Assembly: GCA_963676435.2 (NCBI GenBank)
Contig: CAXXOZ010000002.1
Span: forward strand, 26,127-90,126
Reading direction: 5' to 3'
DNA length: 64,000 bases
From: CAXXOZ01 sp963676435
GTDB taxonomy: Bacteria; Bacillota; Clostridia; Lachnospirales; Lachnospiraceae
The notes below the pieces were generated by a model. It had not been told where the DNA came from. It saw only the letters and a program-made list of their open reading frames with translations, and searched no databases. Numbering within the stretch: position 1 is the first letter of the stretch; each line of letters opens with the position of its first letter. This document shows positions 1-8,744 of the stretch, one piece after another. The position numbers were made by a program, and so were the translations under genes.

Positions 1-1287
1 GAAGGTATATCTATAGCTTCAAGCAGTGGTGAAATATTTAATATCAATGTCTTTCATATTACTTTAAGTTTTTCAAGATACAGTTACCTTGAGATTTCTA
101 TACAAAAGAGAATTGAAGATGTATATCGCGGATTAATTAATGGATTTGAAGCATTTGGAGGTGTGCCAAAAGAAATACTTTTTGACAACATGTCAACTGT
201 TGCCAATACACAGGTAAGACCCAAAAAGCCAACACAAGGAATAACAAAACTTGCTAAAGACTTTGGATTTAAAGTTAGATTATGTGCTGCAAGAGCTCCA
301 CAAACAAAAGGATCTGTAGAAGCTAAAAACAAGGTAATTGATTGGATTCGTCCTTATGAAGGTGAATTTGAAGATTTAGATGAGCTTATAAGTATATTGC
401 AAAGGATAAATACAGATATGAATATAAATGTTAACGATGAAACAGGAATGTCACCAACAGCATTATTTTATAAAGAAAAAGAGTACTTGGATGCATTGCC
501 AACCAAAACAATCAGAGAAGAATATCTGTCCCCAAACAGATATAAAGTCTCAAATGATGCTCTTATTAGGTATGGCTCTAACAAGTACTCTGTAGATCCA
601 AAGCTTATTAATGATGAAGTAACTGTAGATACACTCAATAATAATCTTTATATCTATTATAACGGAAAACTAATCACTTATCATCCATTAACAGAAAAAA
701 AGATTAATTATAAAAAAGAACACTATAAAACACTGATGAATGGAAAGGTAAAGGAAACTGATATGACTGAAAGGATACAAGAAAATTTAAAAGTAATGGA
801 CTCATTACTAGAATTACGTAAGGTTTATGTATCTTCAATTGAAGCAACAAAATCTGCGGATGCACTTATTGCATATATAAATCAAAACAGTTGCGGCAGA
901 TGGATAATTAATAATTATTCACATCTATCTGCATCAGACAAACTTGAGTTTATTAAAGGAATGAATCAAGTGCTTCCATATATAAAAAATAGCGATACAT
1001 TTATAGAAAAAATAAAATATTCCATGAAAAACAATATTTGCAAAACAATAGATTTTGACTGTTATGTTAATGATTTTATGGCAGTATCTGAAAGCGAGTG
1101 CGTTCTTACAGATGAAGGTTATTATAAAATACAGAAAAAATATAAAAAAGAGATAGAAGAATTTATTAATGATATAAAAGAACAGTGGGCAGAAAGCGAA
1201 ACTAAATATACAGAATCCGATTTAGTCTGCGAAGATGAACTTGCATTTAGAATTAAGGAGGAAATCATCAAGAATGAACAATTATAA
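1..1287 (+). CDS. istA: IS21-family transposase IstA, 5' end outside window
   Basis: This is the catalytic transposase of an IS21-like element. The reading frame is open from base 1, so the N-terminal helix-turn-helix and the first catalytic Asp lie outside the window. What remains is the second half of the DDE integrase core: GGVPKEILFDNMSTV carries the second acidic residue, and APQTKGSVEAKNK carries the catalytic Glu. The basic C-terminal region follows. A GTG at 163 could be called as a start by gene finders, but the protein clearly continues upstream. The 3' end overlaps istB by 14 bp, the usual istA-istB arrangement that couples their translation. The family assignment is secure; whether the whole element is intact cannot be seen here. 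Confidence 0.93.
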   Translation, partial: EGISIASSSGEIFNINVFHITLSFSRYSYLEISIQKRIEDVYRGLINGFEAFGGVPKEILFDNMSTVANTQVRPKKPTQGITKLAKDFGFKVRLCAARAPQTKGSVEAKNKVIDWIRPYEGEFEDLDELISILQRINTDMNINVNDETGMSPTALFYKEKEYLDALPTKTIREEYLSPNRYKVSNDALIRYGSNKYSVDPKLINDEVTVDTLNNNLYIYYNGKLITYHPLTEKKINYKKEHYKTLMNGKVKETDMTERIQENLKVMDSLLELRKVYVSSIEATKSADALIAYINQNSCGRWIINNYSHLSASDKLEFIKGMNQVLPYIKNSDTFIEKIKYSMKNNICKTIDFDCYVNDFMAVSESECVLTDEGYYKIQKKYKKEIEEFINDIKEQWAESETKYTESDLVCEDELAFRIKEEIIKNEQL

Positions 1288-2032
1288 TGCACTAATAAAT
1301 AACTTAGAGGACTTACAATTAAATAAAATAAAGGAAAATATAAATAGTTATCTTGATATGATAGCTGATGGATCAAAAACAGCATTAGATGCACTTTATG
1401 AGTTAAGTGAACAGGAAATAAAATTTAAAAAAGAACAAGCTGTAACTGGCTGTGTAAAAGTAGCGAACTTTCCATTTCTTAAAGAAATAAAAGACTTTGA
1501 TTTTGGATTTCAACCATCAATTGACAAGGCAAAAATAATGGATCTTTTAACATTAAGATTTATAGAAAATAGTGAAAATGTAATATTTTGTGGAACGCCT
1601 GGTGTTGGAAAAACCAATTTATCAGTGTCAATAGGTATTGCAGCTGCTAAAAAAAGATATTGTGTATACTTTATAACATTTCAGGATTTAATAGCACAAT
1701 TAAAAAAAGCAGCATCAGAAAATCGTCTTGAAGCAAGAATAAAATGGTTTTGTAGATATAAGTTATTAATTATTGATGAACTTGGATACCAGCGAATGGA
1801 TACTGATTCAGCAAATTTATTTTTTAATTTAATATCCAAAAGATATGAAAAGTCATCAACAATAATAACTACAAATAGTCCATTTTCAAAATGGGCTGAT
1901 ATATTTAAAGAGCCAGTATTAACAAATGCTTTATTAGATAGATTACTTCACCATTGTTCAGTTGTAAATATAAATGGACCATCATATAGACTTAAAGATC
2001 AAGTAGAAAATTTATCAGAAGATGCATCTTAA
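1274..2032 (+). CDS. istB: IS21-family helper ATPase IstB
   Basis: IstB is the AAA+ ATPase that helps IstA with target selection and strand transfer. Visible are Walker A GTPGVGKTN, Walker B LLIIDELGY and the sensor-like TIITTNSPFSKW segment, about 252 residues, normal for the family. I place the start at the ATG at 1274 because AAGGAGG at 1255-1261 lies 12 bp upstream. A longer reading from 1235 has no ribosome site. The gene overlaps the end of istA by 14 bp. It is intact, so this end of the element looks recent rather than decayed. Confidence 0.93.
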   Translation: MNNYNALINNLEDLQLNKIKENINSYLDMIADGSKTALDALYELSEQEIKFKKEQAVTGCVKVANFPFLKEIKDFDFGFQPSIDKAKIMDLLTLRFIENSENVIFCGTPGVGKTNLSVSIGIAAAKKRYCVYFITFQDLIAQLKKAASENRLEARIKWFCRYKLLIIDELGYQRMDTDSANLFFNLISKRYEKSSTIITTNSPFSKWADIFKEPVLTNALLDRLLHHCSVVNINGPSYRLKDQVENLSEDAS

Positions 2033-2041
2033 AATACAAAA

Positions 2042-2101
2042 TAAAAATGTAGGTTTTTATACAATTTTATTTTGTATAAATCCTACATTTTTATATTGAC
2101 A
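2042..2101. repeat. Inverted repeat / probable right end of the IS21 element
   Basis: Two arms, 2042-2064 and 2073-2094, are near-perfect inverted copies (AAAAATGTAGG...TATACAA and its complement). They can form a hairpin just after the istB stop. Read inward from the right, the sequence begins TGTCAATATAAAAATGTAGG, and IS21-type ends often begin with TG and carry repeated subterminal motifs. The end is therefore probably near 2101. The left end and target duplication are outside the window, so the boundary is an inference. Confidence 0.5.
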
Positions 2102-2118
2102 TTTGCATCTGACTTCGT

Positions 2119-2236
2119 CATCCAACACGCGGCAGGCTTGTGCCCTTTAGGGTGCGCCGCATATAACTATTCCCCTTTAAGCGTCCAGTTGTATGGCTAT
2201 CGCCATCCAACACGCGGGCATTCGTTAAATGCCCGC
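2119..2236. repeat. GC-rich REP-like palindromic repeat pair
   Basis: The 14-mer CATCCAACACGCGG occurs at 2119-2132 and again at 2204-2217. Each copy runs into a GC-rich hairpin. The first pairs GCGGC (2129) with GCCGC (2160) around CCCTTTAGGG. The second is a perfect 9-bp stem, GCGGGCATT/AATGCCCGC (2214-2236). The composition contrasts sharply with the AT-rich surroundings. It sits between the IS end and the tuf terminator and encodes no credible protein. I read it as a small repetitive extragenic palindrome of the genome. Confidence 0.55.
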
Positions 2237-2242
2237 TTCCGC

Positions 2243-2284
2243 AAAAAAAGTCCCATGATTTTGTGCAAGCACAAATCATGGGAC
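2243..2284 (-). terminator. Rho-independent terminator of tuf / str operon
   Basis: On the minus strand the stem GTCCCATGATTTGTGC (2284-2269) pairs with GCAC...ATCATGGGAC (2266-2250) across a 2-base loop and is followed by seven T. It lies about 40 bp past the tuf stop. Confidence 0.92.
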
Positions 2285-2324
2285 ATATTTTTACTTATGT
2301 ACGCTTAACTCAAAGTTTTCGCGA

Positions 2325-3518
2325 TTACTCTACGATTTTAGCAACTTTACCTGAACCTACTGTACGTCCACCTTCACGGATAGCGAATCCAAGACCCTGC
2401 TCCATAGCGATTGGGTGAATAAGTTCGATAGTCATTTCTACGTTGTCTCCAGGCATACACATTTCTACACCAGCTGGTAAGTTACAAACACCTGTAACGT
2501 CAGTTGTTCTGAAGTAGAACTGAGGTCTGTAGTTGTTGAAGAATGGAGTATGACGTCCACCTTCATCTTTTGTTAATACATAAACCTGAGCTGTAAATTT
2601 TGTATGACATGTTATTGAACCTGGTTTACAAAGAACCTGTCCTCTTTCGATTTCATCTCTTGCAACACCACGAAGAAGACATCCAACGTTATCTCCAGCC
2701 TGAGCGTCATCAAGAAGTTTTCTGAACATTTCGATTCCAGTTACAACAACTTTTCTAACTTCTTCTTTAATACCAACGATTTCAACTTCGTCAGAAACTT
2801 TAAGAACACCACGTTCTACTCTACCTGTAGCAACAGTTCCACGTCCTGAGATTGAGAAAACGTCTTCTACTGGCATAAGGAAAGGTTTGTCTGTTTCTCT
2901 CTGTGGATCTGGAATCCATGAGTCAACAGCGTCAAATAATTCAACAATTTTATCTCCCCATTCACTTGTTGGATCTTCAAGTGCTTTAAGAGCTGAACCC
3001 TGGATGATTGGTGTATCATCACCTGGGAAGTCATATTCGTTTAATAAGTCTCTGATATCCATTTCTACTAATTCAAGTAATTCTGGATCATCAACCATAT
3101 CACATTTGTTCATGAATACAACGATGTAAGGAACACCAACCTGACGTGAAAGTAGGATATGTTCTTTAGTCTGAGCCATAACACCATCAGTAGCAGCAAC
3201 AACAAGGATGGCACCATCCATCTGTGCAGCACCAGTGATCATGTTTTTAACGTAGTCAGCATGTCCTGGACAGTCTACGTGAGCGTAGTGACGAGCGTTT
3301 GATTCATACTCAACGTGAGCTGTAGAGATAGTAATACCTCTTTCTCTTTCTTCTGGAGCTTTATCAATGTTTTCAAAGTCAACAGCTTCACCAGTTCCTA
3401 ATCTCTGATTAAGAGTTTTTGTGATAGCAGCTGTTAAAGTAGTTTTACCATGGTCAACGTGTCCAATAGTTCCAATATTACAATGCGGTTTGTTTCTCTC
3501 AAATTTAGCTTTAGCCAT
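2325..3518 (-). CDS. tuf: Elongation factor Tu
   Basis: EF-Tu is the GTPase that delivers aminoacyl-tRNA to the ribosomal A site. The 397-residue length is standard. Visible are the G1 P-loop GHVDHGKT (residues 19-26), the switch II DCPGHADYV, the NKCD base-specificity motif near 136, and the beta-barrel domains 2 and 3 ending in GSGKVAKIVE. TAAGGAGGAATT sets the ATG start. It is the last gene of the str operon and also has its own consensus promoter in the fusA-tuf gap, which allows extra expression. A strong terminator follows. Confidence 0.99.
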   Translation of the reverse strand: MAKAKFERNKPHCNIGTIGHVDHGKTTLTAAITKTLNQRLGTGEAVDFENIDKAPEERERGITISTAHVEYESNARHYAHVDCPGHADYVKNMITGAAQMDGAILVVAATDGVMAQTKEHILLSRQVGVPYIVVFMNKCDMVDDPELLELVEMDIRDLLNEYDFPGDDTPIIQGSALKALEDPTSEWGDKIVELFDAVDSWIPDPQRETDKPFLMPVEDVFSISGRGTVATGRVERGVLKVSDEVEIVGIKEEVRKVVVTGIEMFRKLLDDAQAGDNVGCLLRGVARDEIERGQVLCKPGSITCHTKFTAQVYVLTKDEGGRHTPFFNNYRPQFYFRTTDVTGVCNLPAGVEMCMPGDNVEMTIELIHPIAMEQGLGFAIREGGRTVGSGKVAKIVE

Positions 3519-3613
3519 TTTTTGTAATTCCTCCTTACAATATCTTTTCTTTAGGTTATTTTTCTACTCATGACATTCAAAGTCAAGAGCTAATTTTTGA
3601 TTTACTATATTTG

Positions 3614-3642
3614 ATTATATTTCAAATAATGCACTTTTTCAA
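3614..3642 (-). promoter_or_regulatory. Sigma-A promoter of tuf
   Basis: On the minus strand, TTGAAA (3642-3637), a 17-bp spacer and a perfect TATAAT (3619-3614) precede the tuf start by about 100 bp. This gives tuf a promoter separate from the rpsL operon promoter. Confidence 0.82.
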
Positions 3643-3681
3643 GTGTTATTTTAGCTTAAAATAGCTTTAAAATACTATAAA

Positions 3682-5796
3682 CTAAGCTTTATTAGAAATA
3701 ATCTTTTCTTGTACTGATTTAGGTACCTGTTCGTATTTGTCAAAGAACATTGAGTAGTTTCCACGACCCTGAGTTCTTGAACGAAGATCAGTAGCATATC
3801 CAAACATTTCAGATAAAGGAACAAATCCTTTAACCATTTTTCCGCCTCCGATATCTTCCATACCTTCGATACGTCCACGACGTGAATTGATGTCTCCGAT
3901 TACATCACCCATATAATCTTCTGGTGTTGTAACTTCAACTCTCATAATAGGTTCTAACAGTACAGCTCCACCTTTACCCATAGCATCTTTAAACGCCATA
4001 GATCCGGCAATGTGGAATGCCATTTCACTTGAATCGACTTCATGGTAAGAACCGTCATAAACAACAGCTTTAATACCAAGAACTGGGAATCCTGCAAGAA
4101 TACCTGCTTTAGCAGCTTCTTCGATACCCGCTCCTACTGCTGGAATGTATTCTTTAGGAATAGCACCACCAGTAACTTCTGAAGAGAATTCAAATACTTT
4201 TTCTGCATTTGCATCCATAGGCTCAAATCTAACTTTACAGTGTCCATATTGTCCACGTCCACCAGACTGTTTAGCATATTTAGAATCAACTTCAACCATT
4301 TTTGTGAATGTTTCTTTATATGAAACCTGTGGAGCACCTACGTTTGCTTCTACTTTAAACTCACGAAGAAGTCTGTCTACGATAATTTCAAGGTGAAGTT
4401 CACCCATACCTGCTATGATAGTCTGTCCTGTATCTTCGTTTGTATAAGCTCTAAATGTTGGATCTTCTTCAGCAAGTTTTGCTAAAGATTCACCCATTTT
4501 ACCCTGACTAGCTTTAGTTTTAGGTTCGATAGCAACCTCAATAACTGGTTCAGGGAATTCCATTGACTCAAGTATAACTGGGCTTTTTTCATCACAGATA
4601 GTATCACCTGTAGTTGTGATTTTAAATCCAACTGCTGCTGCAATATCTCCAGCGTATACTTTATCAAGTTCTTCTCTTTTATTAGCGTGCATCTGTAAGA
4701 TACGTCCTGCACGTTCTTTTTTATTTTTTGTTGCATTTAATACATATGATCCTGAGTTCATTGTTCCTGAATACACTCTAAAGAATGCAAGCTTTCCAAC
4801 GAATGGGTCAGTCATGATTTTAAATGCTAACGCTGAGAAAGGTTCTTCATCTGATGCATGTCTTACTATATCATTTCCACTTTCATCAACACCATCAATC
4901 GCAGGGATATCAGTTGGAGATGGTAAAAATTCAATAACTGCATCAAGAAGTTTTTGAACACCTTTATTTCTATATGCTGTACCACAGCATACTGGAACTA
5001 TAGTAGATTCACAAGTTCCTTTTCTTAAAGCAGCCTTAAGGTCTGCTTCTGAAGGTTCTTCACCTTCAAGATAAAGCATCATTAAATCATCATCAGTTTC
5101 GCAGATTTTTTCTACTAATTCTGTTCTGTAAAGATCAGCTTCATCTTTCATATCTTCTGGAATAGGTTCAATAGTAATATTTTCACCTTTTTCATCATGA
5201 TATATGTAAGCTTGCATTTCGAATAAATCAATGATTCCTACGAAATCGTCTTCCTTACCAATTGGTAACTGAAGAGGAACTGCATTCTTACCTAATCTTG
5301 TTTTAATCATATCTACTGCATTGTAGAAATCTGCACCAAGTATATCCATTTTATTAATAAATGCCATACGAGGTACTTGATATTTATCCGCCTGTCTCCA
5401 TACGTTTTCTGACTGAGGCTCAACTCCGCCTTTAGCACAGAATACACCTACTGCGCCGTCAAGTACACGTAGTGAACGCTCAACTTCAACCGTAAAGTCA
5501 ACGTGTCCTGGAGTATCGATAATGTTAATACGATGCTCTTCGGCACCTGCGTAAGGTTTGTTTTCCCTACGTGGTGTCCAATGACAAGTTGTAGCTGCGG
5601 AAGTAATTGTGATTCCTCTTTCTTGTTCCTGCTCCATCCAGTCCATTGTAGCAGTTCCTTCATGAGTATCACCTATTTTATAATTAACACCGGTATAATA
5701 TAGTATACGCTCTGTTAGTGTGGTTTTACCAGCATCTATATGAGCCATAATACCAATGTTCCTGGTTCTCTCCAGTGGATATTGTCTTCCAGCCAA
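3682..5796 (-). CDS. fusA: Elongation factor G
   Basis: EF-G is the translocase GTPase of the ribosome and the target of fusidic acid. It has 704 residues with P-loop AHIDAGKT (18-25), DTPGHVDF, and NKMD, followed by domains II-V. The start is the TTG at 5796, with TAGGAGG seven bases upstream, giving MAGRQYPLERTRNIG, which matches the usual EF-G beginning. The reading frame extends six codons upstream, but those codons contain the SD sequence itself. The gene lies 30 bp after rpsG in the str operon. Confidence 0.98.
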   Translation of the reverse strand: MAGRQYPLERTRNIGIMAHIDAGKTTLTERILYYTGVNYKIGDTHEGTATMDWMEQEQERGITITSAATTCHWTPRRENKPYAGAEEHRINIIDTPGHVDFTVEVERSLRVLDGAVGVFCAKGGVEPQSENVWRQADKYQVPRMAFINKMDILGADFYNAVDMIKTRLGKNAVPLQLPIGKEDDFVGIIDLFEMQAYIYHDEKGENITIEPIPEDMKDEADLYRTELVEKICETDDDLMMLYLEGEEPSEADLKAALRKGTCESTIVPVCCGTAYRNKGVQKLLDAVIEFLPSPTDIPAIDGVDESGNDIVRHASDEEPFSALAFKIMTDPFVGKLAFFRVYSGTMNSGSYVLNATKNKKERAGRILQMHANKREELDKVYAGDIAAAVGFKITTTGDTICDEKSPVILESMEFPEPVIEVAIEPKTKASQGKMGESLAKLAEEDPTFRAYTNEDTGQTIIAGMGELHLEIIVDRLLREFKVEANVGAPQVSYKETFTKMVEVDSKYAKQSGGRGQYGHCKVRFEPMDANAEKVFEFSSEVTGGAIPKEYIPAVGAGIEEAAKAGILAGFPVLGIKAVVYDGSYHEVDSSEMAFHIAGSMAFKDAMGKGGAVLLEPIMRVEVTTPEDYMGDVIGDINSRRGRIEGMEDIGGGKMVKGFVPLSEMFGYATDLRSRTQGRGNYSMFFDKYEQVPKSVQEKIISNKA

Positions 5797-5826
5797 AGTT
5801 ATTCCTCCTAACAATATTGGATTCTA

Positions 5827-6297
5827 TTAGAATCTGTAATGAGCAAATGCTTTGTTTGCATCTGCCATTTTGTGCATGTCTTCTTTTTTCTTAACTGATG
5901 CTCCAGTGTTCGCTGCTGCATCTAATAATTCATTTGCAAGTCTATCTTCCATTGTTTTTTCTCCTCTTTTACGAGAATACAATGTAAGCCAACGAAGTGC
6001 TAACGCCTGACGTCTTTCAGGTCTAACTTCGATTGGAACCTGGTATGTTGCTCCACCGATACGTCTTGCTTTAACTTCCAAAGCAGGCATTATGTTATTC
6101 ATAGCCTCTTCGAATACTTCTAAAGCAGGTTTTCCGGATTTTTCAGCAATTTTTTCGAATGCACCATAAACAATTTTCTGAGCTACACCTTTCTTGCCAT
6201 CTAACATAATGTTATTAACAAGCTTTGTAACCACTTTATCATTGTATAATGGATCCGCTAATACATCTCTTTTTTGGGTATGTCCTTTACGTGGCAC
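5827..6297 (-). CDS. rpsG: 30S ribosomal protein S7
   Basis: S7 nucleates assembly of the 30S head and lines the E site. The 156-residue length is exactly that expected. Typical segments are VPRKGHTQKRDV at the N-terminus, YQVPIEVRPERRQALALRWL in the middle and FAHYRF at the C-terminus. The start is a GTG at 6297 preceded by AAGGAGGG; an in-frame ATG at 6318 lies upstream of that site and is rejected. The 234-bp gap to rpsL (6298-6531) holds no gene or clear promoter that I can see. It may carry S7 feedback structure, but no known motif was recognised. Confidence 0.98.
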   Translation of the reverse strand: MPRKGHTQKRDVLADPLYNDKVVTKLVNNIMLDGKKGVAQKIVYGAFEKIAEKSGKPALEVFEEAMNNIMPALEVKARRIGGATYQVPIEVRPERRQALALRWLTLYSRKRGEKTMEDRLANELLDAAANTGASVKKKEDMHKMADANKAFAHYRF

Positions 6298-6531
6298 GTT
6301 ACTTCCCTCCTTAATCATTTTTGAACTCGGCTAATATTCGCCTCGTTAACGCGAAACTCGTTGAAAACATTAAAATATTTTCTAACTTTTTCGCACAATT
6401 AAATCATCGGTACTCACATTTGTTGTGTCCATGCACGGTAGATATTTATATTCAACCTATATTAGGGTAATATTTCATAATTCCGAGCATTTCTTCTTAT
6501 TCAAACTGTGAACCAATTTAACTTCCAGCTT

Positions 6532-6951
6532 TTACTTTGCTGCTTTAGGCTTCTTAGCTCCGTATTTTGAACGAGCCTGACGTCTATTAGCAACTCCTGC
6601 AGTATCAAGTGTTCCTCTTACGATATGGTATCTTGTACCTGGTAAGTCTTTTACTCTTCCTCCACGGATAAGAACAACACTATGTTCCTGAAGGTTATGA
6701 CCTTCGCCTGGAATATATCCTGTTACTTCAATTCCGTTAGAAAGACGAACTCTTGCTATTTTTCTTAAAGCTGAGTTAGGTTTCTTAGGTGTAGCTGTTT
6801 TAACAGCAGTACAAACACCTCTCTTCTGCGGTGAGCTTGTATTTGATGTCTTTTTTCTTAATGAGTTAAAGCTCTTACCAAGTGCTGGTGCAGTAGATTT
6901 CTTTTCAGATGTCTGTCTTCCCTTTCTTACTAACTGGTTAAATGTCGGCAT
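6532..6951 (-). CDS. rpsL: 30S ribosomal protein S12
   Basis: S12 controls decoding accuracy in the A site. The protein has 139 residues with the invariant TPKKPNSALRK and RGGRVKDLPGTRYH segments. Both lysine positions that commonly mutate in streptomycin resistance (E. coli K42 and K87 equivalents) are wild-type Lys. It opens the str operon rpsL-rpsG-fusA-tuf, with an SD site (AGGAGGTG) before the ATG and a consensus promoter 70-95 bp upstream. Confidence 0.98.
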   Translation of the reverse strand: MPTFNQLVRKGRQTSEKKSTAPALGKSFNSLRKKTSNTSSPQKRGVCTAVKTATPKKPNSALRKIARVRLSNGIEVTGYIPGEGHNLQEHSVVLIRGGRVKDLPGTRYHIVRGTLDTAGVANRRQARSKYGAKKPKAAK

Positions 6952-7017
6952 GCATTTTCACCTCCTGTACTATTTTTTTTGCACACAAAAACAAGTGCTT
7001 TTTGTGCAAGCCTTATA

Positions 7018-7046
7018 ATTATATATCAGTGAGAATTGTATGTCAA
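7018..7046 (-). promoter_or_regulatory. Sigma-A promoter of the str operon
   Basis: Perfect consensus on the minus strand: TTGACA (7046-7041), a 17-bp spacer and TATAAT (7023-7018). Just after the expected start point the leader carries an imperfect GCACA...TTTTTGTGTGC inverted repeat (about 7012-6981) of unknown role. Confidence 0.9.
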
Positions 7047-7125
7047 GCAATTATCTATTTTATATTAGTAGCATTCAAGAGATTTTTGTGATAATATGAA
7101 AAATATCAAACTCAAGGAGGCACAT

Positions 7126-7548
7126 ATGATTCGCGGAAAATACTTAAGTGCAAACGATGACCTATCACAAGTTATTAATATAAGAAACACTGTTATGAAT
7201 ACAAATATTACAGATATAAATCCTATGGCTATGAATGTCTTAGTATATGAGGAAGAAGAGGCTGTAGCTGCCGGAACAATTATATACGATACACAAATAT
7301 TTAGCATAGAAAATATTTCAGTTTTAAAAGAATATCAAAACAAAGGTTATGGAGAATTCACTTTAAGACTACTTGCCGACAAAGCTTTATTAGCTGGTGC
7401 AAAACATGTAGAATTAACAGCTACTCCTGAAACCGTATCTTTTTTCAAAAAATACGAATTTAAAAGCATCTCAAGTGATAATGATGGTTTACATATGAAA
7501 TTAGACCTTTCCGAACTTAAAAAACCATGTGGCGGTAGTTGTCATTGA
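7126..7548 (+). CDS. GNAT-family N-acetyltransferase
   Basis: This is a 140-residue protein of the GCN5-related acetyltransferase fold, which transfers an acetyl group from acetyl-CoA to an amine. The beta4-alpha3 acetyl-CoA segment ISVLKEYQNKGYGEFTLRLL contains the Q/R-x-x-G-x-G/A type loop (QNKGYG). A later FFKKYEFKSIS matches the family's final strand-helix. AAGGAGGCACAT sets the ATG at 7126 rather than an upstream in-frame ATG at 7096. The C-terminus ends in KPCGGSCH, a short Cys-rich tail that could bind metal; this is speculative. It stands alone between the str operon promoter and a convergent lipoprotein gene that ends 1 bp away. The substrate is unknown. Confidence 0.82.
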   Translation: MIRGKYLSANDDLSQVINIRNTVMNTNITDINPMAMNVLVYEEEEAVAAGTIIYDTQIFSIENISVLKEYQNKGYGEFTLRLLADKALLAGAKHVELTATPETVSFFKKYEFKSISSDNDGLHMKLDLSELKKPCGGSCH

Positions 7549-7549
7549 T

Positions 7550-8692
7550 TTATTTTAATATGTAAAAAAATTCTAACTCTAAACTTTCTGGATTATCAGA
7601 ATTTAGTATTATATTCAATTCTTCTGTTATTGGCGCAACTTCATTTGATGATTGATATAAGTTTTCAGTAGTTCCCCATACATTTCCATTTTGGACAGCT
7701 TTGAACTCCGAAAACAGACTATCTTTTTCAATCAATTCATCTATGCTACCTACACTTTTATCTATAGTACCATTATATATTAATATATCTGCATCTAAAG
7801 CAGTAGCATAAAACTCTTCCATTCCAATAGTAACTGTAGATCTTAGAGAGTTTTCATCTCCTAGATTTTCATAAATATATCTTCCGCCCGCTATATCAAT
7901 CATTTTGGGCACATAATCATTTGATGCTCTTGCAACAATACTACCAGTAGTATTCACATAGAAAAAAGCTACAGTTTGATTAGTACTTTCTAGTTCATAT
8001 AATTTCTCCATACTTTCTTTTTGGATGTCAAAATATTCTTCTGCTTCTTCCTCTAAATCATATAGAACTGAAAATAACTTTATCCACTCTGTTCTACCTA
8101 ATGGATGTGACTCATAACTTGACTGTTCAACCATTACATTAATTCCCAACTCTTGTAGTTTCTCTTTCACTTCTGGTGTATGTTCAATCATTGTATTTTC
8201 AATAGCTAAATTACAATTATTAGAAAGAATTAGTTCATAATCTGGCTGAGAGTATTTTCCTGCAAATATAAGCTCGCCCGATTCAACTGCTTCTCTAGCT
8301 TCATCTATATACCAGTCATCTGCTTTTGTACCCGTAAATTTCATTTCGTCTAAAACATCCAACTCTACAAACAATGACATAACAGCACTACTTACAAGAT
8401 ATAGGTTTTCTACGGGTTGTTTAATAATTGTTATACCCTCTAAGCCTGTAGGTATTTCAAGATTTTCTGGACATACTAAGTATTTAGTATTGTCACAAAT
8501 AGATATTAGCGCATAGCCACCTTTATAATAATCTACTGTAAAATTTTCAGCATAGTCAATTTCCATGCTATAATCATACTCTAACCCCTCTATCTTTATA
8601 AACCCTTCAACTTCTTGATCGGAATCACACCCACTTATATATGTAATACTCATAAAAATCATCACTAATAACAAACTTAAGTTTTTCTTCAT
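7550..8692 (-). CDS. Periplasmic-binding-type lipoprotein (siderophore/metal ABC-transporter family)
   Basis: A 380-residue secreted lipoprotein. The N-terminus is a lipoprotein signal with lipobox ISGC, placing the lipidated Cys at residue 22. The rest resembles the TroA/FepB-type two-lobed binding fold linked by a long helix. Recognisable parts are the central helix region WIKLFSVLYDLEEEAEEYF and the second lobe KMIDIAGGRYIYENLG with DADILIYNG. Such proteins capture Fe-siderophores, haem, cobalamin or metal at the membrane surface. No permease or ATPase gene is adjacent, so it is an orphan here and its ligand cannot be predicted. Confidence 0.8.
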   Translation of the reverse strand: MKKNLSLLLVMIFMSITYISGCDSDQEVEGFIKIEGLEYDYSMEIDYAENFTVDYYKGGYALISICDNTKYLVCPENLEIPTGLEGITIIKQPVENLYLVSSAVMSLFVELDVLDEMKFTGTKADDWYIDEAREAVESGELIFAGKYSQPDYELILSNNCNLAIENTMIEHTPEVKEKLQELGINVMVEQSSYESHPLGRTEWIKLFSVLYDLEEEAEEYFDIQKESMEKLYELESTNQTVAFFYVNTTGSIVARASNDYVPKMIDIAGGRYIYENLGDENSLRSTVTIGMEEFYATALDADILIYNGTIDKSVGSIDELIEKDSLFSEFKAVQNGNVWGTTENLYQSSNEVAPITEELNIILNSDNPESLELEFFYILK

Positions 8693-8744
8693 TTCTTCCC
8701 CCTTTAATTATTAACAGTTTTTCAAAAAGTCAATTCTAAATATA

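Noticed and set aside
2072..2308. Open frame of 78 codons between istB and tuf
   Set aside because: It runs through the IS-end hairpin, the REP-like repeats and the tuf terminator, has no ribosome site and looks unlike a protein.
2887..3129. Open frames antisense to tuf, fusA, rpoB, rpoC, flagellin and other genes
   Set aside because: They are reverse-frame shadows of conserved genes, without ribosome sites or recognisable domains.
6298..6531. Possible promoter or small gene between rpsL and rpsG
   Set aside because: No -35/-10 pair with proper spacing and no frame with a ribosome site were found; it is probably an untranslated spacer.
7085..7100. Promoter for the GNAT gene
   Set aside because: A TAATAT is present, but no acceptable -35 box lies 16-18 bp upstream.
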